From Candidatus Bipolaricaulota bacterium (GTDB lineage Bacteria > Bipolaricaulota > Bipolaricaulia > UBA7950 > UBA9294), in contig JAGLXM010000188.1 of assembly GCA_023132915.1 (NCBI GenBank), positions 1 through 38,591 on the forward strand: 38,591 nt of DNA. Reading direction: 5' to 3'. Positions 23,056 through 30,781 of this stretch are shown here, piece after piece; position 1 is the stretch's first letter, and each line of letters begins with the position of its first letter. Made by a program: the position numbers and the translations under genes. The notes beneath the pieces are model-generated. The model was not told where the DNA came from. It was given only the letters and a program-made list of their open reading frames with translations, and searched no databases.

Positions 23056-23208
23056 TCGAACAGCTTCATGGCTGTATGATGTCATGCACGAATAGCAATG
23101 TCAATATGAGGAGATGGAAAGCAGGTTAGAATGGTCGGGAACGGAAGTAGCGGCGAACGGCGCTCGTCGGCGCTATGGTGCAGATTTGCACACTAATCAT
23201 TATTAGGC
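23056..23208 (+). repeat. attC of R1 unit D
   Basis: About 153 bp, TCGAACAGCTTCATGG to ATTATTAGGC; almost identical to the sites at 16933 and 18338. The base normally G in the closing GTTAGGC is A here, so recombination at this site may be impaired. Confidence 0.6.
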
Positions 23209-23251
23209 CGCATTTGAATATAATTAACTTGTTTTCGTCGAGGAAAAGTCA

Positions 23252-23812
23252 ATGGAGCTGTTTCCAAACTTAGAAATCGGATTGTTCAACGGATGGGTAC
23301 TGATTGTCCTCTTCTTTGGGGCTTATGGGATCATGTTGATATTCTTCCCCAAAAATGCGATTGCGAGGCTATATGACCGATCGGGTCAGAGAGAGCATCA
23401 GCTACTCCGCCGCTTATTTGGAGTGATCTTAGTATTGATGTGGTTCATTTTTGTGAGTTTGACCCCCCTGAAAATTGGTGATGTAGTGTTTATGATAGGA
23501 ATTTCAATATATTCCCTTGGGTTGATTGGATTTGTAATTGCCCTTGACAATTTCAAAAACACTCCGGTTGATCAGCCAGTTACAAGTGGGCTCTATAGGA
23601 TCTCACGGCACCCTCAGCAATTGGCCGTCTCCGTATCCTTCCTGGGGATAGGCATTGCCATAGGATCATGGCCAGCATTGGCATTCATGATCCTTGGTGT
23701 GATTGGAGCTCATTTTATAATCCTCGCGGAAGAGGAAGCTTGCCTGGAACAGTATGGTGAGTCGTATAAGAACTATATGGAACGTATTCCTCGGTATTTT
23801 TTGTTCTTCTGA
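23252..23812 (+). CDS. Isoprenylcysteine/phospholipid methyltransferase-like protein
   Basis: A 186-residue membrane methyltransferase. Helices WVLIVLFFGAYGIMLIFF, LFGVILVLMWFIFV, VFMIGISIYSLGLIGFVIAL and ALAFMILGVIGAHFIIL surround the ICMT-type active region: GLYRISRHPQQLAVSVSFLG and EEEACLEQYGESYKNYMERI, which bind S-adenosylmethionine. Substrate unknown (lipid or small hydrophobic acceptor). GAGGAAAAG lies before the ATG. A+T-richer than the neighbouring cassettes. Confidence 0.8.
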   Translation: MELFPNLEIGLFNGWVLIVLFFGAYGIMLIFFPKNAIARLYDRSGQREHQLLRRLFGVILVLMWFIFVSLTPLKIGDVVFMIGISIYSLGLIGFVIALDNFKNTPVDQPVTSGLYRISRHPQQLAVSVSFLGIGIAIGSWPALAFMILGVIGAHFIILAEEEACLEQYGESYKNYMERIPRYFLFF

Positions 23813-23897
23813 GATGGTTTCAAAATGATTATGGAGTGAATATGATTCACAGATTTGGTGTTGAATTTGCTTCCGAATTCACCGAATCGTAAATGCG

Positions 23898-24021
23898 GCC
23901 TAACGTCTCGCTGGAGGCGACCGGGGATGCGGCGCGATTTGCAGACAAAGTTGTATAATGGCGGTGCTGCAAGAGCAGGTAGTGGGGCGAGCCCTGGCGC
24001 CTCAGCTCGAGGCTGTTAGGC
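23898..24021 (+). repeat. attC site g, canonical
   Basis: 124 bp with perfect outer cores: GCCTAAC (23898-23904) and GTTAGGC (24015-24021). The inner arms CTCGCTGGAGGCGACC and GGCGCCTCAGCTCGAGG pair. This is the clearest proof that the array is an integron. Confidence 0.88.
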
Positions 24022-24129
24022 GCACGCGACCGCAGTAAGGTGGCCACATAAGCAATGTTACATTGAGGTTGTCAATCAAGTGCATAGTTACAGACCAGGA
24101 GCTTGGGAGAATACAGAAGGGGAAGGGTG

Positions 24130-25371
24130 ATGGCGAAGGCATTCTTTCTCAATATCCCCGCGCACGGGCATATGAACCCGACCCTGCCGCTGGTGAGGGA
24201 GCTGGTCAATCGCGGTGAGACGATCATCTACTACACTGGCGAGGAATTCCGGGAAAAGGTTGAGACAGCGGGGGCCGAGTTTCGGACTTACGAGAGCTTG
24301 GGCGAGGCGGTGCGATTTCAGTTTGTGGGTTATGACGAGCGGTCGCCCAATATGGTTTTGATGGCGCGCATCATGATCCAATTTGCAGAAGACGTGCTCC
24401 CGCCGCTGCTCGATGTGCTCAGACGAGAGCAGCCGGACTACATTCTGCACGACTTTACCTGCATCTGGGGATTGCTGGCTGCTGAGATACTGGCTATTCC
24501 CGCCGTCGCCATCATCCCGCAGTTCCCCATCAACTATCAGACCCGCCCCGATCCCTATCCGGGGATGTGGCGCGATTTTCTCTGGAATTTCGTAGCCGGA
24601 ATCCCACACCTGGGACCTTTTAAGCGGGTTGCCAGACGCATCAGCGCAGCGTATGAGACACGGCCAATCACGCTGATGAACTTTATGTCCAATCACGAGG
24701 ACTTGAACATCGTCTTCACGTCACGCTACTTCCAGCCGAATGCAGAGGATTTTGACGAGAGCTTCGTGTTTGTGGGACCATCGATTGCACCGCGCGACGA
24801 GACGATTGACTTCCCGCTGGATTTCCCGGCCCATTGTACTGGCCCACTGGTCTATATCTCGCTGGGCACTACTATCTTCACCGCCAATGTGGCGTTCTAC
24901 CGGGCGTGCTTCCAGGCGTTCGGTGATACAGATAAGCGCGTGATTCTCTCGGCAGGTCAGTGGACCGACCCGGAGTCGCTGGCGGATGCGCCACCGAATT
25001 TCATCATCCGGCCATATGTGCCGCAGCTCGAAATCCTGAAGCTGGCAGATGTGTTCATCACGCATGGTGGGATGGGCAGCGTCAGCGAGGGGCTGCTCCA
25101 TAGCGTCCCGCTGATTGTCATTCCCCAGGCAGCGGATCAGCCATTTGTGGCCCAAAGGGTGAGGCGGCTTGGGGCAGGATACGTGCTATACAGGCAGCTG
25201 GCCCGTCCGGCGGAGCTGGATCGGCTGGTGGATGCCATCGTCGCTGATGAAAGCGTGCGCGCCGAGTGCAACCGGATCGCCGAGTCTTTCAAAGAGGCAG
25301 GTGGGTTCGTCAGGGCGGCGGATGTGATATTGGATTGCCTCTCAGCGCAGGCGAGGACGGCGCAAACGTAA
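24130..25371 (+). CDS. MGT-type glycosyltransferase
   Basis: A 413-residue GT-B glycosyltransferase of the GT1 family. It opens AKAFFLNIPAHGHMNPTLPL (acceptor-domain loop with the catalytic-type His in PAHGHMNP), and the donor-binding motif begins at H312: HGGMGSVSEGLLHSVPLIV, then PQAADQPFVAQ. Such MGT enzymes glycosylate macrolides, flavonoids or lipids using UDP-sugars, and some give macrolide resistance. The ATG at 24130 follows GGAAGGG by 3-5 nt. Normal length (about 390-430). It is a single-gene cassette; a resistance role is inference. Confidence 0.85.
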   Translation: MAKAFFLNIPAHGHMNPTLPLVRELVNRGETIIYYTGEEFREKVETAGAEFRTYESLGEAVRFQFVGYDERSPNMVLMARIMIQFAEDVLPPLLDVLRREQPDYILHDFTCIWGLLAAEILAIPAVAIIPQFPINYQTRPDPYPGMWRDFLWNFVAGIPHLGPFKRVARRISAAYETRPITLMNFMSNHEDLNIVFTSRYFQPNAEDFDESFVFVGPSIAPRDETIDFPLDFPAHCTGPLVYISLGTTIFTANVAFYRACFQAFGDTDKRVILSAGQWTDPESLADAPPNFIIRPYVPQLEILKLADVFITHGGMGSVSEGLLHSVPLIVIPQAADQPFVAQRVRRLGAGYVLYRQLARPAELDRLVDAIVADESVRAECNRIAESFKEAGGFVRAADVILDCLSAQARTAQT

Positions 25372-25395
25372 ATGGCACCTTGAATTTCGCCCTTC

Positions 25396-25485
25396 GCCTA
25401 ACCCCGCGTGCAGCCGACCTGCTAATCGAGTGTCCTCTTGTTGCCAGGTTTCGTTTTTGCAGCGTTTTGGGTTCACGGGTGGTGT
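25396..25485 (+). repeat. attC half-site h
   Basis: GCCTAACCCCGCGTGCAGCC at 25396 followed by GACCTGCTAATCGAG: a clear attC 5' end. No closing core is found before the R2-like segment at 25497. Confidence 0.65.
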
Positions 25486-25496
25486 TACGAAATTCG

Positions 25497-25610
25497 AGGG
25501 ACATCTCTGAAAGCGCCCTGTTTGTCAAGTCATTCGTTCTCGATTTACCTCCGTAGTTGTCTTTCTGTCGTCCTTCCTTCGAGCCCGCTCTGCCGGAGGA
25601 AAAATCCCCC
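25497..25610. repeat. R2 repeat, diverged copy c
   Basis: GGGACATCTCTGAAAGCGCC ... CAAGTCATTCG ... TCGATTTACCTCCG ... CTGCCGGAGGA follows in order the copies at 26695 and 31447, with many substitutions. Confidence 0.55.
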
Positions 25611-25623
25611 GCAAAGGTTGCGG

Positions 25624-25651
25624 TTGACAGTGACGACAATTTGTCTACAAT
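25624..25651 (+). promoter_or_regulatory. Promoter and palindromes before the HTH-MNT gene
   Basis: TTGACA (25624-25629), a 16-bp spacer and TACAAT (25646-25651). The palindrome GACAATTTGTC lies in the spacer and GGACGAAATGTCC covers the start codon, both possible operators for the helix-turn-helix protein. The ATG lies 10 nt after the -10 box. Confidence 0.65.
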
Positions 25652-25661
25652 TGAGGACGAA

Positions 25662-26240
25662 ATGTCCGCAAAGGGAATTGCCGAGACGCTCTTTCCTAAG
25701 ACGCGTCTTGCTGTGCTGAAGGAGCTGACAAACGCTGTTGATGAAGGCCTTCACCTGCGCGAGCTCGAACGTCGGACCGGCCTCGACAGCCGAGGGCTTC
25801 TCCGCGAGCTTCACGCGATGAGAGACGCCGGAATCCTGGCCGCAAAGCGTGTCGGCCGCCAGGTGATCTACCGACTGAATGGTTCCTGTCCGATTCATGA
25901 CGAACTACGCTCGATCGTGTTGAAGACGGTCGGCCTCGGGGACGTGCTGCGAGAGGCCCTTTCCCCATTTGCGGAGCGAATCGATTTGGCGTACGTCTAT
26001 GGCAGCCTGGCATCGGGTGAGGCTTCTGCTGAAAGCGACGTGGATGTCATGGTTGTCGGGACAGTCACGTTGCGCGAGTTGAGCGCATCGCTCCGAAAGG
26101 CGGGCTCGCTTCTGCGCCGTGAGATCAATCCAACGCTGTACCAGTCGGATGAGTATCAAGAGGCACTGAACACGCAGAATTCTTTTATCTCTCGTGTTCA
26201 CCAGGGACCGCGGATCGACCTGATCGGAGCGGCCACATGA
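25662..26240 (+). CDS. HTH-MNT antitoxin (nucleotidyltransferase)
   Basis: A 192-residue fusion. Residues about 5-75 are a winged helix-turn-helix (LAVLKELTNAVDEGLHLREL, ERRTGLDSRGLLREL). Residues about 105-190 are a minimal nucleotidyltransferase with GSLASGEASAESDVDVMV: G114-S115, D126 and D128 are the catalytic residues. MNT proteins neutralise HEPN toxins by transferring AMP to them; a HEPN gene follows with an ATGA overlap. The start at 25662 has GAGGA 5 nt before it, and longer readings upstream lie in the promoter. Probably autoregulated through the fused HTH. Confidence 0.85.
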   Translation: MSAKGIAETLFPKTRLAVLKELTNAVDEGLHLRELERRTGLDSRGLLRELHAMRDAGILAAKRVGRQVIYRLNGSCPIHDELRSIVLKTVGLGDVLREALSPFAERIDLAYVYGSLASGEASAESDVDVMVVGTVTLRELSASLRKAGSLLRREINPTLYQSDEYQEALNTQNSFISRVHQGPRIDLIGAAT

Positions 26241-26683
26241 GTCTTGACGACATGGTCCGTCGCGGTGAGCTTGAGCAATTACCGTCAACAGTGGGAGAGA
26301 TTCCTGCACTGCTGCAGACTATCAACCGTCGGATCGAGGATGCAACCAATCCGTCCAACCATCCCGAGACACGGCTGGAACAAGCCTACACAGCGATCCT
26401 GAATTGCGCCTTGGCCGCACTTCGTGCAGAAGGCACAAGACCAATCCGTGGGGCTGGGCAACACGTCCATACTCTCGAAAGCCTTCGTTTCACATTGGGC
26501 GTCGAGGAAGAACGTCTGGACTACTACCACACGTTGCGTTCACTCCGTCATCGCGGGCTCTACGAAGGCTTCACCGCTGTGTCCAAGAGCCGGGCCGAGG
26601 AAGCCGTAGATGAAGCTCGGTGGCTTCAAAGTCAGTTAGCGACGTGGCTGACTGGCCATAACCCTGAGCAGACAGAAGTGTAA
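26237..26683 (+). CDS. HEPN toxin of the MNT/HEPN pair
   Basis: A 148-residue all-helical HEPN protein starting with an ATGA overlap with the MNT gene. The helix AYTAILNCALAALRAEGTRP and the C-terminal YYHTLRSLRHRGLYEGF match the position of the HEPN catalytic segment, although the arginine-histidine spacing (R-SLR-H) differs from the usual R-x4-6-H. HEPN toxins of such pairs are RNases, and the last helices carry the tyrosine that MNT adenylylates in known systems (R...Y region). Activity is inferred. Confidence 0.8.
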   Translation: MSLDDMVRRGELEQLPSTVGEIPALLQTINRRIEDATNPSNHPETRLEQAYTAILNCALAALRAEGTRPIRGAGQHVHTLESLRFTLGVEEERLDYYHTLRSLRHRGLYEGFTAVSKSRAEEAVDEARWLQSQLATWLTGHNPEQTEV

Positions 26684-26694
26684 TTGCAGGCTGT

Positions 26695-26891
26695 GGAATT
26701 CCGGGGACATCTCTGAAAAGGCATGCCGTATCAAGTCTTCATACCTCGATTCACCTCCGAAGTAGCCTTGTCGCCATCCTTTCTTCAGCCTCAGTCTGTC
26801 GGAAGCATCTCTTCGCAGTTGGCATGATATAGAGCTCCTGGTATTATGTTGCGAGCTTGCAGAATAATTGCTGTATGGGCGGCACTGCGCG
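26695..26891. repeat. R2 repeat, copy a
   Basis: From GAATTCCGGGGACATCTCTG to the attC i boundary. It shares long blocks with 31447-31630, for example AGTTGGCATGATATAGAGC and TCCTGGTATTATGTTGC. Both copies end directly before an attC. No coding potential is evident. Confidence 0.75.
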
Positions 26892-26893
26892 CC

Positions 26894-26974
26894 TCTCAAC
26901 AACGGATCCAGCGGACGGACTCCGTTGCGAGCAAGCTCGCGCTTCGTCCATCGCTGATCCGCGGCTCGTTAGCG
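26894..26974 (+). repeat. attC site i
   Basis: 81 bp, TCTCAACAACGGATCCAGCG to GATCCGCGGCTCGTTAGCG. Nearly the same as site a, 12.6 kb away. It precedes the ANT(6)-like cassette. Confidence 0.8.
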
Positions 26975-26991
26975 TCACAAGAGGAAAACCC

Positions 26992-27840
26992 TTGAGAACG
27001 GAAGAAGATGTCCTATCACAGTTTTCTGAATGGGCACGGAGAAACGATGTGATTCGAGCGGCTGTGCTGACGAGTTCTCGCGTCAACCCGAACCCATGCA
27101 TCGATTTCCTGTCGGATTATGATATTGAGCTGTATGTATCGGATCTTCGCCCATTTCAACAAGACGATAGTTGGCTGAGAGTCTTCGGGCCCATCATGGT
27201 TCGCTGGCCACTAAAGCCACGGTCAACAGACGGTGAGAATTGGATCACGCGACTCGTTCAATTCAAAGATGGCGTGCGAATCGATTTTCAGATTACGGAC
27301 CAGACTAGTATTGAACCAGACGCCTACGATAACGGCTACAGAGTACTCATCGACAAGGATAATCTAACAACAGGCTTACAAGAACCGACATTCTCGGAAT
27401 ACATCATCAAGAAACCTTCCAGGCAGGAGTATGAAACGCTGGTCCATGAGTTCTGGTGGGATGCAATCTATGTACCTAAATACCTTTGGCGGGACGAATT
27501 GCCTTTCGCAAAATACATGTTCGATAACGTCCTTCGTTACTCTTTCCTGCAAAAGGTTGTCGAATGGTACATTGGTTTACAGAATGACTGGTCAGTGAGC
27601 ACTGGAACCTGCGGCAAAAAGTTCAAGCGCTATCTTGATGCCGAAACCTGGTTGGAATTCGAATCTACATACGCCGGGGCGGATGTCGAAGAGAACTGGC
27701 GGGCCTTCTTCAAGACCGTTGAGTTCTTTAGAAAGCTGGCAAGAACAGTCGGGACCAGTCTCGGTTATGACTATCCTACGGAGTTAGATGAAGAAGTGAC
27801 GCAATACTGCCTAAGTATTCGAAAAACGAATATGGAATGA
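26992..27840 (+). CDS. ANT(6)-type aminoglycoside adenylyltransferase
   Basis: A 282-residue enzyme of the aminoglycoside 6-adenylyltransferase (AadK/AadE) family, which inactivates streptomycin by adding AMP at the 6 position. The active region SSRVNPNPCIDFLSDYDIEL matches the family motif GSR(T/V)N...F.DYDI; D42 and D44 bind the metal. Further family segments are LVQFKDGVRIDFQITD, FWWDAIYVPKYLWRDELPFA and the C-terminal GTCGKKFKRYLDAETW. Length is right (about 280-300). The start is a TTG at 26992 with AGAGGA 6 nt before it. It is carried as an integron cassette; its substrate in this host is not proven. Confidence 0.85.
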   Translation: MRTEEDVLSQFSEWARRNDVIRAAVLTSSRVNPNPCIDFLSDYDIELYVSDLRPFQQDDSWLRVFGPIMVRWPLKPRSTDGENWITRLVQFKDGVRIDFQITDQTSIEPDAYDNGYRVLIDKDNLTTGLQEPTFSEYIIKKPSRQEYETLVHEFWWDAIYVPKYLWRDELPFAKYMFDNVLRYSFLQKVVEWYIGLQNDWSVSTGTCGKKFKRYLDAETWLEFESTYAGADVEENWRAFFKTVEFFRKLARTVGTSLGYDYPTELDEEVTQYCLSIRKTNME

Positions 27841-27884
27841 CGCTAACAAAACGGTTGCAGCTTACCATCCGCTGCTCGTCAGAA
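27841..27884 (+). repeat. Short attC-like site j
   Basis: It opens CGCTAACAAAACGGTTGCAGC, with a paired GCTGCTCGTCAG close behind. Only about 44 bp, and the closing core is GTCAGAA in place of GTTRRRY, so it is likely truncated. Confidence 0.5.
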
Positions 27885-27888
27885 GGGC

Positions 27889-27917
27889 TTGAAATAGCAT
27901 GCTAGCCGTTCTATTAT
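27889..27917 (+). promoter_or_regulatory. Promoter of the HigBA cassette
   Basis: TTGAAA (27889-27894), a 17-bp spacer and TATTAT (27912-27917). The toxin ATG at 27924 comes 6 nt after the -10 box, so the mRNA is leaderless. Confidence 0.7.
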
Positions 27918-27923
27918 GTGTTT

Positions 27924-28217
27924 ATGATTCGGTCCTTCGCAACCCAGGCAACCGAGGACATCTTCAACGGGCGCAGCACCAAGGCTGCGCGAAGAACGTG
28001 TCCGCAGAATCTTTGGAGTATCGCGGGACGCAAGCTAGATCAGCTGGACTCGGTGGAGTCGCTCGGTGGACTCCGAATCCCGCCGGGGAACTGCTTGGAA
28101 CAGCTGTTCGGAAGTCGGCGGGGCCAATTCAGCATTCGGATTAATGACCGCTACGGTTTGTGCTTTCACTGGACGGAGATGGGGCCTGCGGACGTAGAGA
28201 TTGTGGACTACCATTAG
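27924..28217 (+). CDS. higB: HigB-type toxin
   Basis: A 97-residue RelE-superfamily toxin of the HigB (plasmid killer) group, a ribosome-dependent mRNA endonuclease. The segments FATQATEDIFNG, RKLDQLDSVESLGGLRIPPG and RRGQFSIRINDRYGLCFHWT are typical and lead to the C-terminal VEIVDYH. Toxin-first order is usual for HigBA. The gene is complete; the antitoxin follows after 10 nt. Confidence 0.9.
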   Translation: MIRSFATQATEDIFNGRSTKAARRTCPQNLWSIAGRKLDQLDSVESLGGLRIPPGNCLEQLFGSRRGQFSIRINDRYGLCFHWTEMGPADVEIVDYH

Positions 28218-28227
28218 GAGGTGGAAA

Positions 28228-28536
28228 GTGGTACTTGTACCGACCCATCGAGAGCCGACGCACCCGGGCGAGATGCTTCTGGAGGAGTTTCTCAAGCCGA
28301 TGAAGATTTCGCAGCGGGAACTGGCAGATCGTATCCACGTTCCCTATCAGCGTGTGAACGAGCTGATCAACAAGCGGCGCGGCATGAGCCCCAGCACGGC
28401 GCTGCGCTTGGCCCGAGTCTTTGGAAACTCGCCCTCGTTCTGGATGAATCTCCAGCTTCGGTGGGACCTTTTTCGGGCTCAGCAGACCGAGGCAGCCGAG
28501 CTCCGGCGCATTCGGCCTATGCGTGCCACCGGCTAG
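28228..28536 (+). CDS. higA: HigA-type antitoxin
   Basis: A 102-residue antitoxin with an HTH-XRE domain: HPGEMLLEEFLKPMKISQRE, LADRIHVPYQRVNELINKRR and STALRLARVFGNSPSFWMNL are characteristic of HigA. It binds HigB and represses the shared promoter. The start is a GTG at 28228 with AGGAGG 7 nt before it. Confidence 0.9.
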   Translation: MVLVPTHREPTHPGEMLLEEFLKPMKISQRELADRIHVPYQRVNELINKRRGMSPSTALRLARVFGNSPSFWMNLQLRWDLFRAQQTEAAELRRIRPMRATG

Positions 28537-28548
28537 TGTTTGAAACGG

Positions 28549-28625
28549 CCTCCTAACATGACGCTCAACCCGACGGTCGCCTCCGGCGCCCGCTCGCAGC
28601 TTATTCGCAGCCTGCTGGGTGGGCA
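28549..28625 (+). repeat. attC half-site k
   Basis: GCCTCCTAACATGACGCTCA leading into CCCGACGGTCGCCTCCGGCG. It is the 5' part of an attC; the closing core is not seen before the next gene. Confidence 0.55.
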
Positions 28626-28644
28626 AAACTGAAGGAGCAGAATT

Positions 28645-29409
28645 GTGCTTGCGGCCATCACGCGTGAAGTCAGTCCAAGCATTGCGAAGTGTGAACTCAC
28701 GCATCTGGTGCGTGAGGCGATTGATGTTCGTAATGCCAGGTTGCAGCATCGGCAGTACGAGCGTTGCCTGGCTGATCTTGGTTGTAGAATTCATCGCCTG
28801 CCTGTGGAGGCGAGTCTGCCTGATTCGGTATTCGTCGAGGATACGGCAGTTGTGGTCAATGAGCTGGCGGTCATAATGCGCCCCGGAGCTGAATCACGGC
28901 GAGCAGAGGCAGCATCGGTGGCGGAAGCGCTGGCAGGGTATCGGCAGCTGTACCACATTGAATCACCGGGCACCATGGATGGGGGAGATGTGCTGCGTGT
29001 GGGCAAGGTGCTGTACGTTGGGTTGTTAAGCAGGAGTAACCCGGCGGGCATCGAACAACTGCGGTCGTATGTATCAGCCTACGATTATGGAGTCGAGATG
29101 GTAGAGATGGAGGGATGCCTGCACCTGAAGTCGGCGGTGACGCAAGTTAGAAGAGGCACGTTGCTGGTGAACCGAGCCTGGGTGGATGTGAGTGCGTTTG
29201 AAGGGATGGAACTAGTGGATGTCGCACCAAGTGAGTCGATGGGGGCGAACGCGCTACTGATTGGTGAGACAGTGGTCTATCCGAAGGCGTACCCGGAAAC
29301 ACGAAGGCGGCTGGAGGAGCGTGGGATAGAGGTTGTGGTCGTTGATGTTTCGGAAATGGCAAAGGCAGAGGGTGGCGTGACGTGTTGCAGTCTGATTTTC
29401 GACGTGTAG
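28645..29409 (+). CDS. Dimethylarginine dimethylaminohydrolase-like enzyme
   Basis: A 254-residue member of the guanidino-group modifying (amidinotransferase/DDAH) superfamily, which hydrolyses methylated arginine or similar guanidines. Motifs: LPDSVFVEDTAVV, GTMDGGDVLRVG, then EGCLHLKSAVT with the catalytic histidine, and GGVTCCSLIF, where one of the two cysteines near the C-terminus is the nucleophile. The start is a GTG at 28645 after AAGGAG. Normal length (about 250-260). It is a single-gene cassette with an unusual metabolic cargo. Confidence 0.88.
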   Translation: MLAAITREVSPSIAKCELTHLVREAIDVRNARLQHRQYERCLADLGCRIHRLPVEASLPDSVFVEDTAVVVNELAVIMRPGAESRRAEAASVAEALAGYRQLYHIESPGTMDGGDVLRVGKVLYVGLLSRSNPAGIEQLRSYVSAYDYGVEMVEMEGCLHLKSAVTQVRRGTLLVNRAWVDVSAFEGMELVDVAPSESMGANALLIGETVVYPKAYPETRRRLEERGIEVVVVDVSEMAKAEGGVTCCSLIFDV

Positions 29410-29420
29410 GAGCTGTGCCT

Positions 29421-29548
29421 GTCTAACTCTCGCTGGAGCCGACCGTGCTGAGCGAGGGGCATTTGGAACTACTTGGTAGAAGTAATCAGCTTCGCGAGCG
29501 GCTGTGGCTGGTCAGTCCCGCACGGCAGCTCAGCTCAACTGATGGAGC
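29421..29548 (+). repeat. attC site l, 3' core lost
   Basis: GTCTAACTCTCGCTGGAGCC at the 5' end, with GTCCCGCACGGCAGCTCAGC as the matching inner arm, but no GTTRRRY follows; repeat R3 begins instead. Confidence 0.6.
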
Positions 29549-29573
29549 GGTCGCTTCGCGCCCGCTCCATCGA

Positions 29574-29607
29574 GCCGCGGATTTCAATCCGCTTGCTGTC
29601 CGGCGCG
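29574..29607. repeat. R3 hairpin repeat, copy c
   Basis: Same GCGGATTTCAATCCGC palindrome and TTGCTGTCCGGCGCG tail as copies a and b; preceded by CTCCATCGA as in copy b. Confidence 0.75.
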
Positions 29608-29651
29608 TCGGAATGGAGGCAGAATCTCTATTGACAGGTAGGGGGTGAAAG

Positions 29652-30551
29652 ATGACGGCGTTGCAGTTTGACGAAATCTATGCTCAAGTTCCTGTTGAAC
29701 AGAAGCGGCTCTTGCAGGAATTCCGCGCTAACCATCCCTACAAGGAACTGGAGGTCGGGGGTGCTCGCTGGCGCTACATTGCCTGCGGGCAGGGAGACAA
29801 AACTCTCCTTTTCCTGCCCGGTGCGTTTATGAGAGCGGATATGTGGTTCTACTCCATCACTGCCTTCGAAAAGAAGTATAGAATCATAACTCTGGACAAT
29901 TACGCATTGCAGGGAACGTTCGCCATGGACGAGGTCTGTCGCGCTCATGCGGCAATCCTTGGCGCCAAAGAGGCAGAGAAAGCAACGGTCATTGGGGTCT
30001 CCGGTGGCGCAGGAGTCGCCCAGTTTTTCCTTCAGGAATACCCGCAGAAGGTAGAGCATGTGGTATTCTCTCACTGTAGCGTTGCCGGCGCGCAAGATAC
30101 GTCAAGGCTACAGAAGCAACTGAAGTTGATCAAGATTCTCCCTTTCCCCATCTTGATGCGAATACTACGCCTAGTAAGGAGAAGTGGATGGGCATTTCCG
30201 CCTTCGAGCGAATGGTTGGCATTTCGCGGCACATACCTTCGGGAGATGAGTCTGGACATCAACAAGGAGATGTTTCTACGCTTCATGGAAGCAGGGGTAG
30301 AAGCCCATCGCAGCTTTGTGTTCAGGTCAGAAGCCCTACAGCACTGGCCTGGGGAGATATTGGTTCTGTCATCCAAGGGCGACAAGTCGTCAATCGACCA
30401 TGTGGGAGAACTGAAAGCACGGTATCCCAGGGCCAGAACGCATATCTTTGAGGAGGGCGGACATCACACGTTCATGCTGTTCCCCAAAACGTATACCGCC
30501 GTTCTAGAGGCGTTTTTGGATGAGGTATTGCAGCAACGGCTTCCCCGCTGA
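29652..30551 (+). CDS. Alpha/beta hydrolase
   Basis: A 299-residue alpha/beta hydrolase. The nucleophile elbow is GVSGGAG with S117; the oxyanion region TLLFLPGAFM comes near residue 50; ILVLSSKGDKSSID holds the acidic residue region, and the catalytic histidine is in EEGGHHTFML near residue 275. Substrate unknown (ester, lactone or related). GGGGGTG lies 6 nt before the ATG. It is a single-gene cassette. Confidence 0.85.
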   Translation: MTALQFDEIYAQVPVEQKRLLQEFRANHPYKELEVGGARWRYIACGQGDKTLLFLPGAFMRADMWFYSITAFEKKYRIITLDNYALQGTFAMDEVCRAHAAILGAKEAEKATVIGVSGGAGVAQFFLQEYPQKVEHVVFSHCSVAGAQDTSRLQKQLKLIKILPFPILMRILRLVRRSGWAFPPSSEWLAFRGTYLREMSLDINKEMFLRFMEAGVEAHRSFVFRSEALQHWPGEILVLSSKGDKSSIDHVGELKARYPRARTHIFEEGGHHTFMLFPKTYTAVLEAFLDEVLQQRLPR

Positions 30552-30585
30552 GTCGTTGCTACGCGGTAGTCACACTTGAAAAGCC

Positions 30586-30712
30586 GCCCAACAATGCATG
30601 CACCCGACCGGGCTATCGGTTGCGCACATCGGCGGTTCCACGCGCTTTCAGTGTGCCTTGTAGTGGAGGCTCTTTCCCGCAACCGCCCGGCGGGTGATGC
30701 TAACCGTTAGGC
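30586..30712 (+). repeat. attC site m, canonical
   Basis: 127 bp: GCCCAACAATGCATGCACCC at the start, GCGGGTGATGCTAACCGTTA plus GGC at the end. Outer and inner arms pair (GCATGCACCCG with CGGGTGATGC). Confidence 0.88.
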
Positions 30713-30781
30713 GGAATCGCGAGTGATCGGTCACACAGGGTCTAGTCCTGCAACCCAACATTAATTCCTTGGTATACCTCG

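Noticed and set aside
16664-23208. A CRISPR array from the repeated blocks
   Set aside because: The repeats are hundreds of bases long, irregularly spaced and separated by genes; no cas genes are seen.
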